A stretch of 64,000 nt of DNA from Clostridia bacterium (lineage in GTDB: Bacteria; Bacillota; Clostridia; Peptostreptococcales; Anaerovoracaceae): NCBI GenBank assembly GCA_910575405.1, contig CAJTER010000012.1, forward strand, positions 43,631-107,630, in the 5' to 3' direction. Position 1 is the first letter of the stretch. Each line of letters begins with the position of its first letter. The notes under the pieces were generated by a model. The model was given only the letters and a program-made list of their open reading frames with translations, was not told the origin of the DNA and ran no database searches. Shown here piece by piece: positions 29,885 to 38,089 of the stretch. The position numbers and the translations under genes are program-made.

Positions 29885-30760
29885 TTATTCGAGTGAGGAA
29901 AGAAAAGAGCGAAATGCTTCTAAAAAGATTTCTGAGGCTTTGGAAAAGACCTGATGTTTTTTCCAGGCCAGATTGATGCCGACTTCCAGCCGCGGCATGA
30001 GAGGACGAAAACAAAGAGAGCTTTCGCCTGTGATGTTAATGAGTTTATCCAGAGTTAAGGCATATCCAAGACCTTCGTCCACCATCAGGGAAGCATTGTA
30101 GATGAGATTATAGGTTGCTGCTACATGAAGGGAAGAGGAAGGCTTTTTCAGCCAGGCTGAAAGCTCATTCTGTCTGGAAAGAATCAGGGGTTTATCCCAC
30201 AGATCTTCCGGGCAAATGCCTTCTTTTTTAGCAAGGGGACTGTCTTTGCGCATCAAAACGCCCCATACATCCTGCATGGGAAAACGGAGATAATCATATT
30301 TTGAAATATCCACCGGATCCAGAAGAATTCCAAAATCAAGGAGCCCATTATCAAGGTGTTCTGTTACATCGACTGCATCGCCGCTGGAAATGCGGTAGCA
30401 GATATCCGGGTGGCGAACCTTTAAATCCCGGGCAACCCTGGCGATGAGCCGTACTGCATCAGTTTCACCAGTCCCAATATCAATATATCCGGAAACAGTC
30501 TCTGCACAGCCGGACAGATCGGTCTCTGTCTTTCGAACCAGGCCGATGATTTCCTCTGCCCGCTTGCGCAGGAGAAGGCCTTCATCCGTCAGAGCGATCT
30601 TTCTGTTTCCTCGTATAAAGAGCTGTTTTCCCAGGGATTGCTCCATGTCCTTCAGCTGTCTGGACAGGGTGGGCTGGGAGAGGTGGAGCGCTTCAGCTGC
30701 ACCGGAGATACTCTGCTCTCTTGCTACTGCGAGAAAATATTCCAAAACGCGTATTTCCAT
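29885..30760 (-). CDS. LysR-family transcriptional regulator
   Basis: The 291-residue protein has the N-terminal winged helix-turn-helix of LysR regulators (residues 1-60: MEIRVLEYFLAVAREQSISGAAEALHL includes the recognition region, then SQPTLSRQLKDMEQSLG) and a periplasmic-binding-like effector domain (about 90-290). The target is unknown. It is divergent from the acetyltransferase gene, with a 19-bp palindrome between them. Its ATG has AGGAGGTG upstream. Confidence 0.92.
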   Translation of the reverse strand: MEIRVLEYFLAVAREQSISGAAEALHLSQPTLSRQLKDMEQSLGKQLFIRGNRKIALTDEGLLLRKRAEEIIGLVRKTETDLSGCAETVSGYIDIGTGETDAVRLIARVARDLKVRHPDICYRISSGDAVDVTEHLDNGLLDFGILLDPVDISKYDYLRFPMQDVWGVLMRKDSPLAKKEGICPEDLWDKPLILSRQNELSAWLKKPSSSLHVAATYNLIYNASLMVDEGLGYALTLDKLINITGESSLCFRPLMPRLEVGINLAWKKHQVFSKASEIFLEAFRSFLSSLE

Positions 30761-30802
30761 GATGGTTCACCTCCTGTATGCTCCTATTTTACCACAGGGG
30801 AT

Positions 30803-30821
30803 ATATGCTTACAAAGCATAT
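30803..30821. promoter_or_regulatory. Perfect palindrome upstream of the LysR gene
   Basis: ATATGCTT-ACA-AAGCATAT is an 8-3-8 perfect inverted repeat 43 bp upstream of the LysR start and 150 bp upstream of the divergent acetyltransferase gene. It contains a T-N11-A element as expected for LysR boxes. Confidence 0.45.
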
Positions 30822-30970
30822 TTAGCCATTTGACATAAGTATTTGATCGGGGAGAATATTCCTGATAAACTATAATTCAGAAGTTCAGAAAATCTTAAAA
30901 AATTTCCCAAAACTGCCCGGCGGCATCTCAGGACCGGCAGACAGCATGTGGAATGTAAGGAGGAGCGGAA

Positions 30971-31540
30971 ATGGATTTAAGTGAATTTTTAGCGCATATG
31001 AAGGAAGACGACACGATTAAAGGCGGATCGGAGGTTCACCGCTTTATGCATGAGACGGCGGAAGAGGCGGCAAGGATCACCATGGAGATGAATGCTTCTT
31101 ACCATACTCAGGAGGAGCTTCACAGAATGATGGAAGAACTTACGGGAAAACCGGTGGATCCATCCTTTTTTCTCTTTGCGCCTTTTTACGCGGACTGTGG
31201 AAAGAATCTGACCATTGGCAAAGAGGTGGTGATTAACTCAGGATGCCACTTTCAGGATCAGGGAGGCGTTGAAATTAAGGACGGGGCGCTCATCGGCCAT
31301 AATGTGGTCTTTGCTACGCTGAACCACGATTTTGATCCGGCCAAGCGAAAAGACATGCACCCGGCGCCTATCATAGTTGGAAAAAATGTATGGATCGGTT
31401 CTAATTCGACGATTTTGGGAGGCGTTACAATCGGAGACGGAGCGGTGGTTGCGGCAGGGGCCGTTGTCACAAAGGATGTGCCGCAAAATGCCGTAGTGGG
31501 CGGAGTGCCTGCGAAGGTAATCAAATATCTGGATGTCTGA
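30971..31540 (+). CDS. Sugar/maltose O-acetyltransferase of the LacA/Maa type
   Basis: The 189-residue protein is a left-handed beta-helix acetyltransferase: N-terminal maltose-acetyltransferase-like cap, hexapeptide repeats ([20 protein letters not shown]) and the catalytic His region NHDFDP near residue 117. It transfers acetyl groups from acetyl-CoA to sugars. It has a strong AAGGAGGAG site. It is divergent from the LysR regulator and may be its target. Confidence 0.88.
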   Translation: MDLSEFLAHMKEDDTIKGGSEVHRFMHETAEEAARITMEMNASYHTQEELHRMMEELTGKPVDPSFFLFAPFYADCGKNLTIGKEVVINSGCHFQDQGGVEIKDGALIGHNVVFATLNHDFDPAKRKDMHPAPIIVGKNVWIGSNSTILGGVTIGDGAVVAAGAVVTKDVPQNAVVGGVPAKVIKYLDV

Positions 31541-31611
31541 AAAGGATTTGAGGCGGATGGGAAATGGAATGCCTATGGAATGTCTGAAGAGAGAAAGAAT
31601 CGAGGAAGCTT

Positions 31612-31908
31612 ATGAAAAGAAAATGGATTGGCTGGCTTTGCCTTCTCATGCTGCTGTTCTGCGCGCCTGCTTTGTGGGGCTGCGGGCAGAAGGAAGGGAC
31701 TGAAGCAGGGACCGGGAAAGCAGAGCGAAACAGCAGCCCTCAGACGCATCAGTCGGAGCAGGCGGAATCTGTCGTGTATATGACAAAGGATATCAGTCCG
31801 GAGGGACTTATGAGAGCTTATGAGGCGCTGAACTGGCAGCCACCAGCAAAGGCTGCGGTCAAGCTGAGCACTGGGGAAGCGGGAATACAAGCTGGTGATG
31901 CTGGATGA
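31612..31908 (+). pseudogene. Truncated DUF362 lipoprotein gene
   Basis: The open frame encodes 98 residues with a lipoprotein signal peptide (LCLLMLLFCAPALWGC, Cys about 24), a linker, and the start of a DUF362 domain (VVYMTKDISPEGLMRAYEAL, VKLSTGEAG). It then ends. In another frame directly after this point the DNA encodes YKLVMLDE and a stop at 31910-31912, which resembles a DUF362 C-terminus. This suggests that an internal deletion of most of the gene joined the two ends out of frame. The stop overlaps the permease ATG by 4 nt, so the remnant may still couple translation of the permease. DUF362 proteins usually have several hundred residues. Confidence 0.65.
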
Positions 31909-32849
31909 ATGAGCTTTTGGAGGTGCTTCAGCGGGAGGCTATCTATCTGTGGTACTATCTTACAATCCAGATACAGCAGATTTTTCCCTACTGGCTGCTT
32001 GGCATGGTCATGGGAACCGGGATATCCGTACTGGGAAAAGAAAAGCTGAATCGCTGCTTTCGGCGGCTTGACGGCAAACGGCTGGGGCTCCTTGGCATTG
32101 TCCCCGCCTGCGCTCTGGGGATCGCATCTCCCCTGTGTATGTACGGAACCATCCCCATTGCGGCATCTTTTGCCCGCACAGGAATGAGGGAGGACTGGCT
32201 GGCGGCATTTATGACGGCATCCATTCTCCTGAACCCTCAGCTCATGATATACAGTGCTGCTTTGGGCTATCAGGCTCTGGCAGTAAGGATTCTTTCCTGT
32301 TTTTTGTGCGGAGCTGGGGCGGGACTTTTGGTCTATTTCTTTTTTGGCAGAGGCGGGAAGAAGTCCGAAGGCTCAGGGAAAGAGGGATTTTTTCGCTTTT
32401 CCAGCTTTGGGGAACCGGAAAACAGGGATACGGATCCTAGTTTGCTTCTGCGTCTGTTCAAAAATTTCGGCAGAAACGTGAAAGCTACAGGCTCCTGGTT
32501 TTTGCTGGGGATATTTTTGGCAGCAGCCTTTCAGAGATATGTTCCGGCAGAGGCCTTTGCCAGTCTCTTTGGAAAAAATGAAGGCTTTGGAGTTCTCATG
32601 GCCGCAACCATAGGAGTGCCCCTTTACGCCTGCGGAGGAGGAACGATTCCCTTGCTGCAACAGTGGCTTTCCGCCGGTATGAGCCTGGGGTCTGCGGCAG
32701 CCTTTATGATTACGGGACCGGCTACAAAAACCACCAACCTGGGCGCTGTAAAAATTGTCCTCGGGATGAAGCATTTCCTCCTGTATCTGACCTTTATTAT
32801 GGCCTTTGCCTGGGGGACTGGAGTTATGGTCAACTGGGCCGCAGGATGA
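31905..32849 (+). CDS. Permease of the DUF318/YraQ (ArsP_1) family
   Basis: The 314-residue membrane protein has about eight helices in two halves. Each half has the conserved small-residue/proline signature of the family (SPLCMYGTIPIAASFARTG near 72-90 and GVPLYACGGGTIPLLQQWL near 230-250). The family is named from uncharacterised or metalloid-linked permeases, and cysteines sit in both signatures. The substrate is unknown. It is translated from an ATGA overlap with the broken lipoprotein gene. Confidence 0.8.
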   Translation: MNELLEVLQREAIYLWYYLTIQIQQIFPYWLLGMVMGTGISVLGKEKLNRCFRRLDGKRLGLLGIVPACALGIASPLCMYGTIPIAASFARTGMREDWLAAFMTASILLNPQLMIYSAALGYQALAVRILSCFLCGAGAGLLVYFFFGRGGKKSEGSGKEGFFRFSSFGEPENRDTDPSLLLRLFKNFGRNVKATGSWFLLGIFLAAAFQRYVPAEAFASLFGKNEGFGVLMAATIGVPLYACGGGTIPLLQQWLSAGMSLGSAAAFMITGPATKTTNLGAVKIVLGMKHFLLYLTFIMAFAWGTGVMVNWAAG

Positions 32850-33013
32850 GCCGGGCGCAGGAGAAGAAAAATACGGTATGCTTTTTAGGCATGGACAGCG
32901 ATACTTCTTAACAATTTGCGATCAGGAAGATTTCATATTATAATAAGCAGGATAACATAGAAAATGCTCCAAAAGTTCTTATAATTCACAAACGAGAAAG
33001 GAAGGTAACAAGC

Positions 33014-34183
33014 ATGATAGTGAAAGAATTTCAGGATCTGAAACTGCCTGCCCTGAGTGTAGGAATGATGAGACTGCCGGTAAAGGGAACAGGTGAAACG
33101 CCCATTGACGAGGAAGAAACTGCAAAAATGCTGGACTATGCCATGGAGCATGGGGCCAACTATTTTGACACTGCTTGGGGCTATCACGAGGGTCAGTCGG
33201 AGCTGGCAGCAGGCCGGCTGCTTTCCAAATATCCCAGGGAAAGCTATTATCTGGCGGATAAATTTCCGGGCTACGATCTGGCTAATATGGACAAGGTGGA
33301 AGAAATCTTTGAAGAACAGCTGAAAAAATGTCAGACCGAATACTTTGATTTCTATCTCTTCCACAATGTATGTGAAATGAATATCGAGCAGTATCTGGAT
33401 GAAAAGTACGGAATCTTTCAATATCTGATGAAGCAGAAGGAAGCCGGCAGGATCCGCCACCTGGGATTTTCCGCCCACGGAGGCTACGATGTAATGAAGC
33501 GTTTCCTGGAAACCTACGGTGATAAAATGGAATTCTGCCAGATCCAGCTTAACTTTCTGGACTGGAAATTCCAGGACGCAAAGGCAAAGGTTGAGCTGCT
33601 GCAGGAATACGATATCCCAGTGTGGGTCATGGAGCCTCTCAGAGGAGGAATCCTGGCAAAGCTGGAAGAAGCCGACGCCACCAAGCTGAAGGTCCTGCGA
33701 CCGGAAGAAGAGATTCCCGCCTGGGCGTTCCGCTTTCTGCAGACAGTTCCCGGCGTAGTCACCGTGCTTTCCGGCATGTCGAGCTTTGAGCAGATGAAGG
33801 CAAACATCGCTACCTATGAAGAGGAAAAGCCTCTGAATGATCAGGAATATGAAACACTGCTGCAAGTGGCGGACGATATGATCGGACGGATCGGACTTCC
33901 CTGTACGGCATGCAGCTACTGCGTGAGCCACTGCCCGCAAAAGCTGGATATTCCAAAGCTTCTCGCCCTTTATAACGAGCATCGCTCCACAGAAACGACT
34001 TTTGGCTTTATTGCGCCCATGGCATTGTCCGCTGTGCCGGAGGAAGAGCGTCCTAGCGCCTGTATCGGATGCGGTAGCTGTGAGGCCGTATGTCCCCAGC
34101 AGCTGAAAATCGCGGAGGCCATGGCCGATTTTTCAGAGAGGCTCTACGGGAAACAAGAAGATGAGCAGGCTGCTGATCATTGA
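33014..34183 (+). CDS. Aldo/keto reductase with C-terminal [4Fe-4S] ferredoxin domain
   Basis: Residues 1-280 form an aldo/keto reductase barrel with the catalytic Asp and Tyr (YFDTAWGYHEGQSE, near 50-60), Lys (LADKFPG) and His (YLFHN). Residues about 297-370 hold cysteine clusters CTACSYC-VSHCP and CIGCGSC-EAVCP, a pair of [4Fe-4S] sites. Such fusions are common in anaerobes; their substrates are mostly unknown. A clear AAGGAAGG site precedes the ATG. The last 23 nt overlap the response regulator gene, so the three genes 33014-35807 probably form one operon. Confidence 0.9.
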   Translation: MIVKEFQDLKLPALSVGMMRLPVKGTGETPIDEEETAKMLDYAMEHGANYFDTAWGYHEGQSELAAGRLLSKYPRESYYLADKFPGYDLANMDKVEEIFEEQLKKCQTEYFDFYLFHNVCEMNIEQYLDEKYGIFQYLMKQKEAGRIRHLGFSAHGGYDVMKRFLETYGDKMEFCQIQLNFLDWKFQDAKAKVELLQEYDIPVWVMEPLRGGILAKLEEADATKLKVLRPEEEIPAWAFRFLQTVPGVVTVLSGMSSFEQMKANIATYEEEKPLNDQEYETLLQVADDMIGRIGLPCTACSYCVSHCPQKLDIPKLLALYNEHRSTETTFGFIAPMALSAVPEEERPSACIGCGSCEAVCPQQLKIAEAMADFSERLYGKQEDEQAADH

Positions 34184-34847
34184 GGATGATCTGGATCTGC
34201 AGGAGGGGCTTTCCTTTTCCCTGCAGGCAGAAGGATACGAAACCGTCTGCGCCGGCAGCATGAGAGAGGGAATGGAGCTGCTGCGGGAAGGGGCTTTTGA
34301 GCTGGTTTTGCTGGACTGCAATCTTCCGGATGGCAGCGGCTTTGACTGCTGCAGGAGCATACGGGAGCACCGCCAAAGCCCGGACAGCCGGATCCCCATT
34401 TTGATGCTGACTGCCCGGGACACGGAGCTGGACGAGGTAAAGGCCCTAGAGCTGGGAGCATCGGATTATATGCGAAAGCCCTTTTCCCTGGCCGTGCTGA
34501 AGGCACGCATTAAAAAGCTGCTGCAGCATCAGAAGCAGCCGCATATCCTGACCTCAAACGCGATTTCCCTTGATAAGGACAAGTGCCGTGTATTCCGGGG
34601 AGAAGAAGAGCTTGCCTGCAGCCGCATCGAATACAAGCTGCTGCTCTGTTTTATGGAGCACAAAAATCAGGTGCTGTCAAAGGAACAGATCCTGGAGCAG
34701 GTCTGGGATGCGGACGGCAGGTTTGTGGATGAAGGTGCGGTAGCGGTCAATATCCGCCGCCTGCGGACCAAAATCGAAGAAGATCCGGCAGAGCCAAAGC
34801 TGCTGCAGACCGTCTACGGACTGGGCTATATCTGGAAAGAGGGATAA
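34161..34847 (+). CDS. OmpR-family response regulator
   Basis: The 228-residue protein has a receiver domain (phospho-acceptor Asp near 51 in LVLLDCNLPDGSG, Lys of MRKPFSLAV near 109) and a winged-helix DNA-binding domain (about 130-226, ending TVYGLGYIWKEG). It pairs with the histidine kinase 15 nt downstream. It overlaps the aldo/keto reductase gene. Confidence 0.94.
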   Translation: MSRLLIIEDDLDLQEGLSFSLQAEGYETVCAGSMREGMELLREGAFELVLLDCNLPDGSGFDCCRSIREHRQSPDSRIPILMLTARDTELDEVKALELGASDYMRKPFSLAVLKARIKKLLQHQKQPHILTSNAISLDKDKCRVFRGEEELACSRIEYKLLLCFMEHKNQVLSKEQILEQVWDADGRFVDEGAVAVNIRRLRTKIEEDPAEPKLLQTVYGLGYIWKEG

Positions 34848-34862
34848 CAAAGAGGGGGTAAT

Positions 34863-35807
34863 ATGGAATATTTGTGGATCGGCCTTTTGCTGCTGTGCCT
34901 CCTGCAGCTGGGCGTTATCGTATATCTGGTTTTCAGAGAAAAAAATATCTGCCGCAAAATCCACCGCATCCTGAGCGCGATCCTGGAAGAGGAGGAAATC
35001 CCCCAATCCGATCTGGAGGAGGGGCCGCTGTCCGCCCTCTCAGCCAGAGCAAACCAGCTGCAGGAAACCCTCATGCTGGAGGTTCATCAGGCAAAGGAAG
35101 AAAAAGAACAGGTAAAGCAGCTGATTTCCAACATGTCCCACCAGCTGAAAACGCCTCTGGCAAACGTTATGATGTACCAAGAAATGCTGAAAGACCAGCA
35201 GCTCACAAGAGAGCAGCGGGACAACTTCCTGCAGAGAATGAGCCGTCAGTCAGAAAAGATCGACTGGATCCTCAATTCCCTCTTTAAAATGGTGCGGCTG
35301 GAACAAAACGCAATCGAATTTCAGGTACAGCCTCTGCCAGTAAAGGAAACCATTCTCGACGCTGTGGGAAGCGTATATGAAAAAGCGAAGGAAAAACAGA
35401 TTGCCATCGAGCTGAAGGGAGCGGACAGCCTGAAGCTTTTGCACAACAGGAGATGGACCAGGGAAGTCTTTGAAAATCTGCTTGAAAATGCGGTCAAATA
35501 CACGCAGCCGGGAGGAAGCATAACGATTGAAATTACGCCTCTTGAGCTGTACACAGAAATCGCCTTTTACGACACGGGAGCAGGCATCGTTCCGGCCGAA
35601 TACCAGGCGATTTTCAGACGCTTTTACCGGGGAAAAAACGCGAAGCTGGCGGAAGGCTCCGGCATTGGCCTCTATCTAACAAGACTCATCCTGGAAAAGG
35701 AAAACGGATATATTACCGTTTCACCGGGCCGGGGAAGCGGCAGCTGCTTTAAAGTACTGCTGCAGAATGCCCCTTGCCGGGAGATGGGTGGATGCGCGTG
35801 TGATTAA
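34863..35807 (+). CDS. Histidine kinase with minimal input region
   Basis: The 314-residue protein has only one clear transmembrane helix (residues about 4-24), no extracellular sensor domain, an H-box SHQLKTPLANV (His near 93), N-box NLLENAVKYT, G1 DTGAGI and G2 GSGIGLYLT. Kinases of this size often sense through a partner membrane protein, for example a peptide-antibiotic ABC exporter; no such exporter is adjacent, and the rearranged region begins right after the gene. It has GGGGGTAAT just before the ATG. Confidence 0.92.
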   Translation: MEYLWIGLLLLCLLQLGVIVYLVFREKNICRKIHRILSAILEEEEIPQSDLEEGPLSALSARANQLQETLMLEVHQAKEEKEQVKQLISNMSHQLKTPLANVMMYQEMLKDQQLTREQRDNFLQRMSRQSEKIDWILNSLFKMVRLEQNAIEFQVQPLPVKETILDAVGSVYEKAKEKQIAIELKGADSLKLLHNRRWTREVFENLLENAVKYTQPGGSITIEITPLELYTEIAFYDTGAGIVPAEYQAIFRRFYRGKNAKLAEGSGIGLYLTRLILEKENGYITVSPGRGSGSCFKVLLQNAPCREMGGCACD

Positions 35808-35824
35808 AAACGAAATTTTACCAC

Positions 35825-35852
35825 TTGACAATTTCAAAATCTGTGATAGACT
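35825..35852 (+). promoter_or_regulatory. Promoter of antisense RNA, toxin locus copy 1
   Basis: TTGACA (35825-35830), a 16-bp spacer and TAGACT (35847-35852). The same arrangement recurs in copy 2 at 37977-38004. It reads towards the toxin gene. Confidence 0.75.
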
Positions 35853-35858
35853 AATTAA

Positions 35859-35930
35859 TGATAGGAACGTTAGACGTCCCATAATGAGCACGAAAAAGAA
35901 AAACCGGGAGATGGTGCCTCCTGGTTTTTC
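35859..35930 (+). ncRNA. Predicted antitoxin RNA of a par-like type I system, copy 1
   Basis: The predicted start is about 7 nt after the TAGACT box and the end is the hairpin at 35900-35924 with its T run, giving about 70 nt. Near its 5' end it carries TAGGAACGTTA (35862-35872) and CCATAATG (35879-35886). Both also occur on the plus strand across the toxin start region (36012-36022 and 36032-36039), so this RNA can pair with the toxin mRNA over its ribosome-binding and start-codon region as well as through the shared terminator. This is the DRa/DRb logic of the par locus of plasmid pAD1. Confidence 0.65.
35899..35930. terminator. Bidirectional terminator shared by antitoxin RNA and toxin mRNA
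   Basis: AAAACCGGGAG pairs with CCTCCTGGTTTT, with one mismatch-type G-T position. A T run follows on the plus strand and an A run precedes it, so the hairpin can end transcripts from both directions. Confidence 0.7.
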
Positions 35931-35939
35931 ATTGTCAGG

Positions 35940-36035
35940 CTAGTCGCCGGATTTGTGGCTGTCTAACCATTTGCACAGGTAGTATCCGGCTACCTGTGCC
36001 GTAACAGCCGTTAGGAACGTTATAACGTATTCCAT
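35940..36035 (-). CDS. Small hydrophobic Fst-like type I toxin, 31 residues
   Basis: The peptide begins MEYVITFLTAVTAQVAG, has one membrane helix (residues about 4-20), then YYLCKWLD and a charged tail (SHKSGD). A tryptophan-leucine pair after the helix and a charged C-terminus are features of Fst/Ldr-type membrane toxins. It has a near-perfect AGGAGGTGA ribosome binding site. The convergent antisense RNA and shared terminator lie immediately 3'. Toxicity is inferred from architecture, not shown. Confidence 0.65.
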   Translation of the reverse strand: MEYVITFLTAVTAQVAGYYLCKWLDSHKSGD

Positions 36036-36079
36036 AATGCTCACCTCCTTCCTGTTACCAGGTATGGAGCGGCAACATG

Positions 36080-36086
36080 GTTATTA
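36080..36086 (-). promoter_or_regulatory. Candidate -10 box of the toxin mRNA
   Basis: The minus strand reads TATAAT (within GTTATAATAACC) about 45 bp upstream of the toxin ATG, in an AT-rich stretch. No consensus -35 box was found. Confidence 0.4.
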
Positions 36087-36137
36087 TAACACAAAATTTT
36101 ACAAAAATGAATAAAAATGTAAATTAATAACAAAAAA

Positions 36138-36186
36138 TAAAACCGAAGCATGGTTCATACAGATAACATGCTTTCGGTTTTTTATT
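36138..36186. terminator. Strong hairpin beside the Xre fragment
   Basis: AACCGAAGCATG pairs with CATGCTTTCGGTT around a 14-nt loop and is flanked by A and T runs on both sides. It sits just past the stop of the minus-strand Xre-like fragment and upstream of the toxin promoter. Confidence 0.7.
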
Positions 36187-36346
36187 TGCAGAAATTGTGG
36201 GAAAGCTTTAAGGCCTCCTTGATCAGCGCTAATATGATTTTTTTCTCTTCCTCCGTACAGGCATGGACCTGCATGAGAATTTGCAGGGAGAGAAGATCGG
36301 TGTTATTGATCCCATCCTCACCAGTTTGGTTGGAGAAAAAATCCAT
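36182..36346 (-). pseudogene. C-terminal fragment resembling a small Xre-type regulator
   Basis: The minus strand reads 54 codons (MDFFSNQTGEDG, INNTDLLSLQILMQV, then TEEEKKIILALIKEALKL to a TAA at 36182-36184). The helical tail resembles the end of Xre-family regulators, but the DNA-binding half is missing and no ribosome binding site precedes the ATG. The homology stops where the leucine-rich-repeat fragment begins (about 36350), marking a junction. Confidence 0.4.
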
Positions 36347-36351
36347 ATAAG

Positions 36352-37921
36352 GTGACTACAATAGAGAAGGGAGCCTTTGCAAATTGCAAGAACTTGAAGA
36401 GTATTACCATCAAGACAGGCAAGCTTACGAAAAAGTCCGTAGGTAAGAACGCCTTTAAAGGTATCAGCTCAAAAGTCGTTGTCAAAGTACCCCAGGGTAA
36501 AGTCAAAGCTTATAAAAAAATGTTGCAGGCAAGGGGCCTGAGTAAGTAAGTCAGATTTGAAAGCAACTTTCAAATCTATCTGGATGACGTAGCAGGAAAG
36601 AGGGACAATTATACAGGGGCAACGATTGGCGGACTTTCCTGGTCTTCTTCCGGCTATCTGACCGCAGGCTCCTCTGTTGAGCGGAATAGCGGCTTTGGGG
36701 AAGGAACCGAAACAGATAATATCTATGTAACGAATACAGAGCGAAATAGATTCTCCCCTGAGGACACAGCAATCAAGTGGATTACAAAGTATCCGGAGGG
36801 AGGAGCCGTCTCCGCATCAACGCCTCAGCTAGTAAAACTGGGAGCAGATACATTTCTTCTGCTCTGGGAAAAAATGAAGGATACCGGAGAATGGGAGGAT
36901 ATGAAAGAGTACATGCCTAGTGGCGAGATTTCATATGTCTTCTTAGATGGAAGGGGAAACCCGGCCAGCTCAGTTTATACAAAAAAAGGTTATCTGTCGG
37001 ACTGCCAGCCCATTGCTGCAGGAGGAAACGCTCTCTGGCACGTCATTCATGAGGACACGATCACATTTTATACGGTTGATAAGAATGGAACTTTGAATTC
37101 TTCTGCGGCTGCCTTTACTGGATGTAAAACCATCAAAAAGGCAATGCCGGTTTTTACTAAAATCGGACCAATGCTGTATGATGATACCGAAGCATACTTT
37201 GGGCTCTGGTATGATAATGCTTTTCTGAAAGAGGACAGAGACTGTGTGATAAGAGAGTCTGAGGGAGAAGAGGATGTAGACGGCTGCGCCGCTTATACGC
37301 CGAAAATTATCGGAGTTGGATATTACTATGGGACATTCAGCCAGACGATAGAACCCATCAGCAAAAAGCCGGAACTGAAATATGCCAAAAATACATCCTC
37401 CGGCATTAAGCTTTCCTGGAAAAAGGAATCCGGCGCCCTCGGATATGCTATCTACCGCAAAGAAGGAAGCGGCAGCTATACAAAAATAAAAACCATCTCC
37501 AACCGTAATACCGTTTCCTGGACAGACACCAATGTCAGAAATGAGAGGGAATACACCTACTATATAAAAGCCTACACACATAACGGCTCCCAATACATTT
37601 ACACCGGCAAATCAAATCTAAAAAGCGCCGCCAAAGTGACAGTTGCCACGCCAGCTCTGACCAGTGTAAAAAGCAGAAAAAGCGGCCAGCTGGAAGAAGG
37701 TTCGTAAAGCTTCCGGATATCAGATTGTGATTGCTCAGAACAGCAGATTTACGAAAGGAAAGAAAACAGTAAATCTTCAAACTGGAAACGCGTCTAAGAC
37801 GGCATTCAAGAAGCTGAACTCAAAGAAAACCTATTATGTAAGAACTCGTGCTTACCGGACCATCGGCAAAGCAAAATACTATTCCTCTTGGAGTAAGGCG
37901 AAGACAGTTAGAATAAAATAA
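36352..37921 (+). pseudogene. Decayed surface/secreted protein: LRR fragment, propeller-like region, FN3-like domain
   Basis: Three coding pieces lie in series. 36352-36549 ends a BspA-like leucine-rich repeat (EKGAFANCKNLKSITIK, NAFKGISSK, KVKAYKKMLQARGL) and stops at TAA. The same frame continues to 37707 with a propeller-like region (PQLVKLGADTFLLLWEK, SYVFLDGRGNP) and a fibronectin type III-like domain (IKLSWKKESGALGYAIYR). A frame change near 37676-37700 then leads to the normal C-terminus (SWKKVRKASGYQIVIA to KAKTVRIK, stop 37919-37921). With no signal peptide, an internal stop and a frameshift, it cannot make a full protein. Related C-terminal modules occur in the intact gene at 47371. 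Confidence 0.65.
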
Positions 37922-37976
37922 TAGGGCAAGCGGCAGCATATTTAGCAGATTATTTTTTTAAACTAAATTTTTCCAC

Positions 37977-38004
37977 TTGACATTTTCAAAATCTGTGATA
38001 AACT
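37977..38004 (+). promoter_or_regulatory. Promoter of antisense RNA, toxin locus copy 2
   Basis: TTGACA (37977-37982), 16-bp spacer, TAAACT (37999-38004). It lies in a roughly 130-bp segment clearly homologous to 35815-35945. Confidence 0.7.
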
Positions 38005-38010
38005 AATTAG

Positions 38011-38083
38011 CAATAGAAACGCTAAACGTCCCATGACGAACACGAAAAAGGAAAACCAGGAGATGAGGCCTCCTGGTTTTTCA
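38011..38083 (+). ncRNA. Predicted orphan antitoxin RNA, copy 2
   Basis: This is homologous to the copy 1 RNA and ends at the hairpin AAAACCAGGAG / CTCCTGGTTTT (38052-38080) with a T run. Its 5' segment has diverged (AGAAACGCTAAACGTCC, CCATGACG), which would change pairing specificity. The toxin it would have controlled is disrupted. Confidence 0.5.
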
Positions 38084-38089
38084 TTGTCA

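Noticed and set aside
31573..31890. Minus-strand 105-codon frame opposite the lipoprotein remnant
   Set aside because: The plus strand encodes a clear signal peptide and DUF362 start; this is its shadow.
32933..33982. 349-codon open frame antisense to the aldo/keto reductase gene
   Set aside because: Shadow frame with no homology or ribosome binding site.
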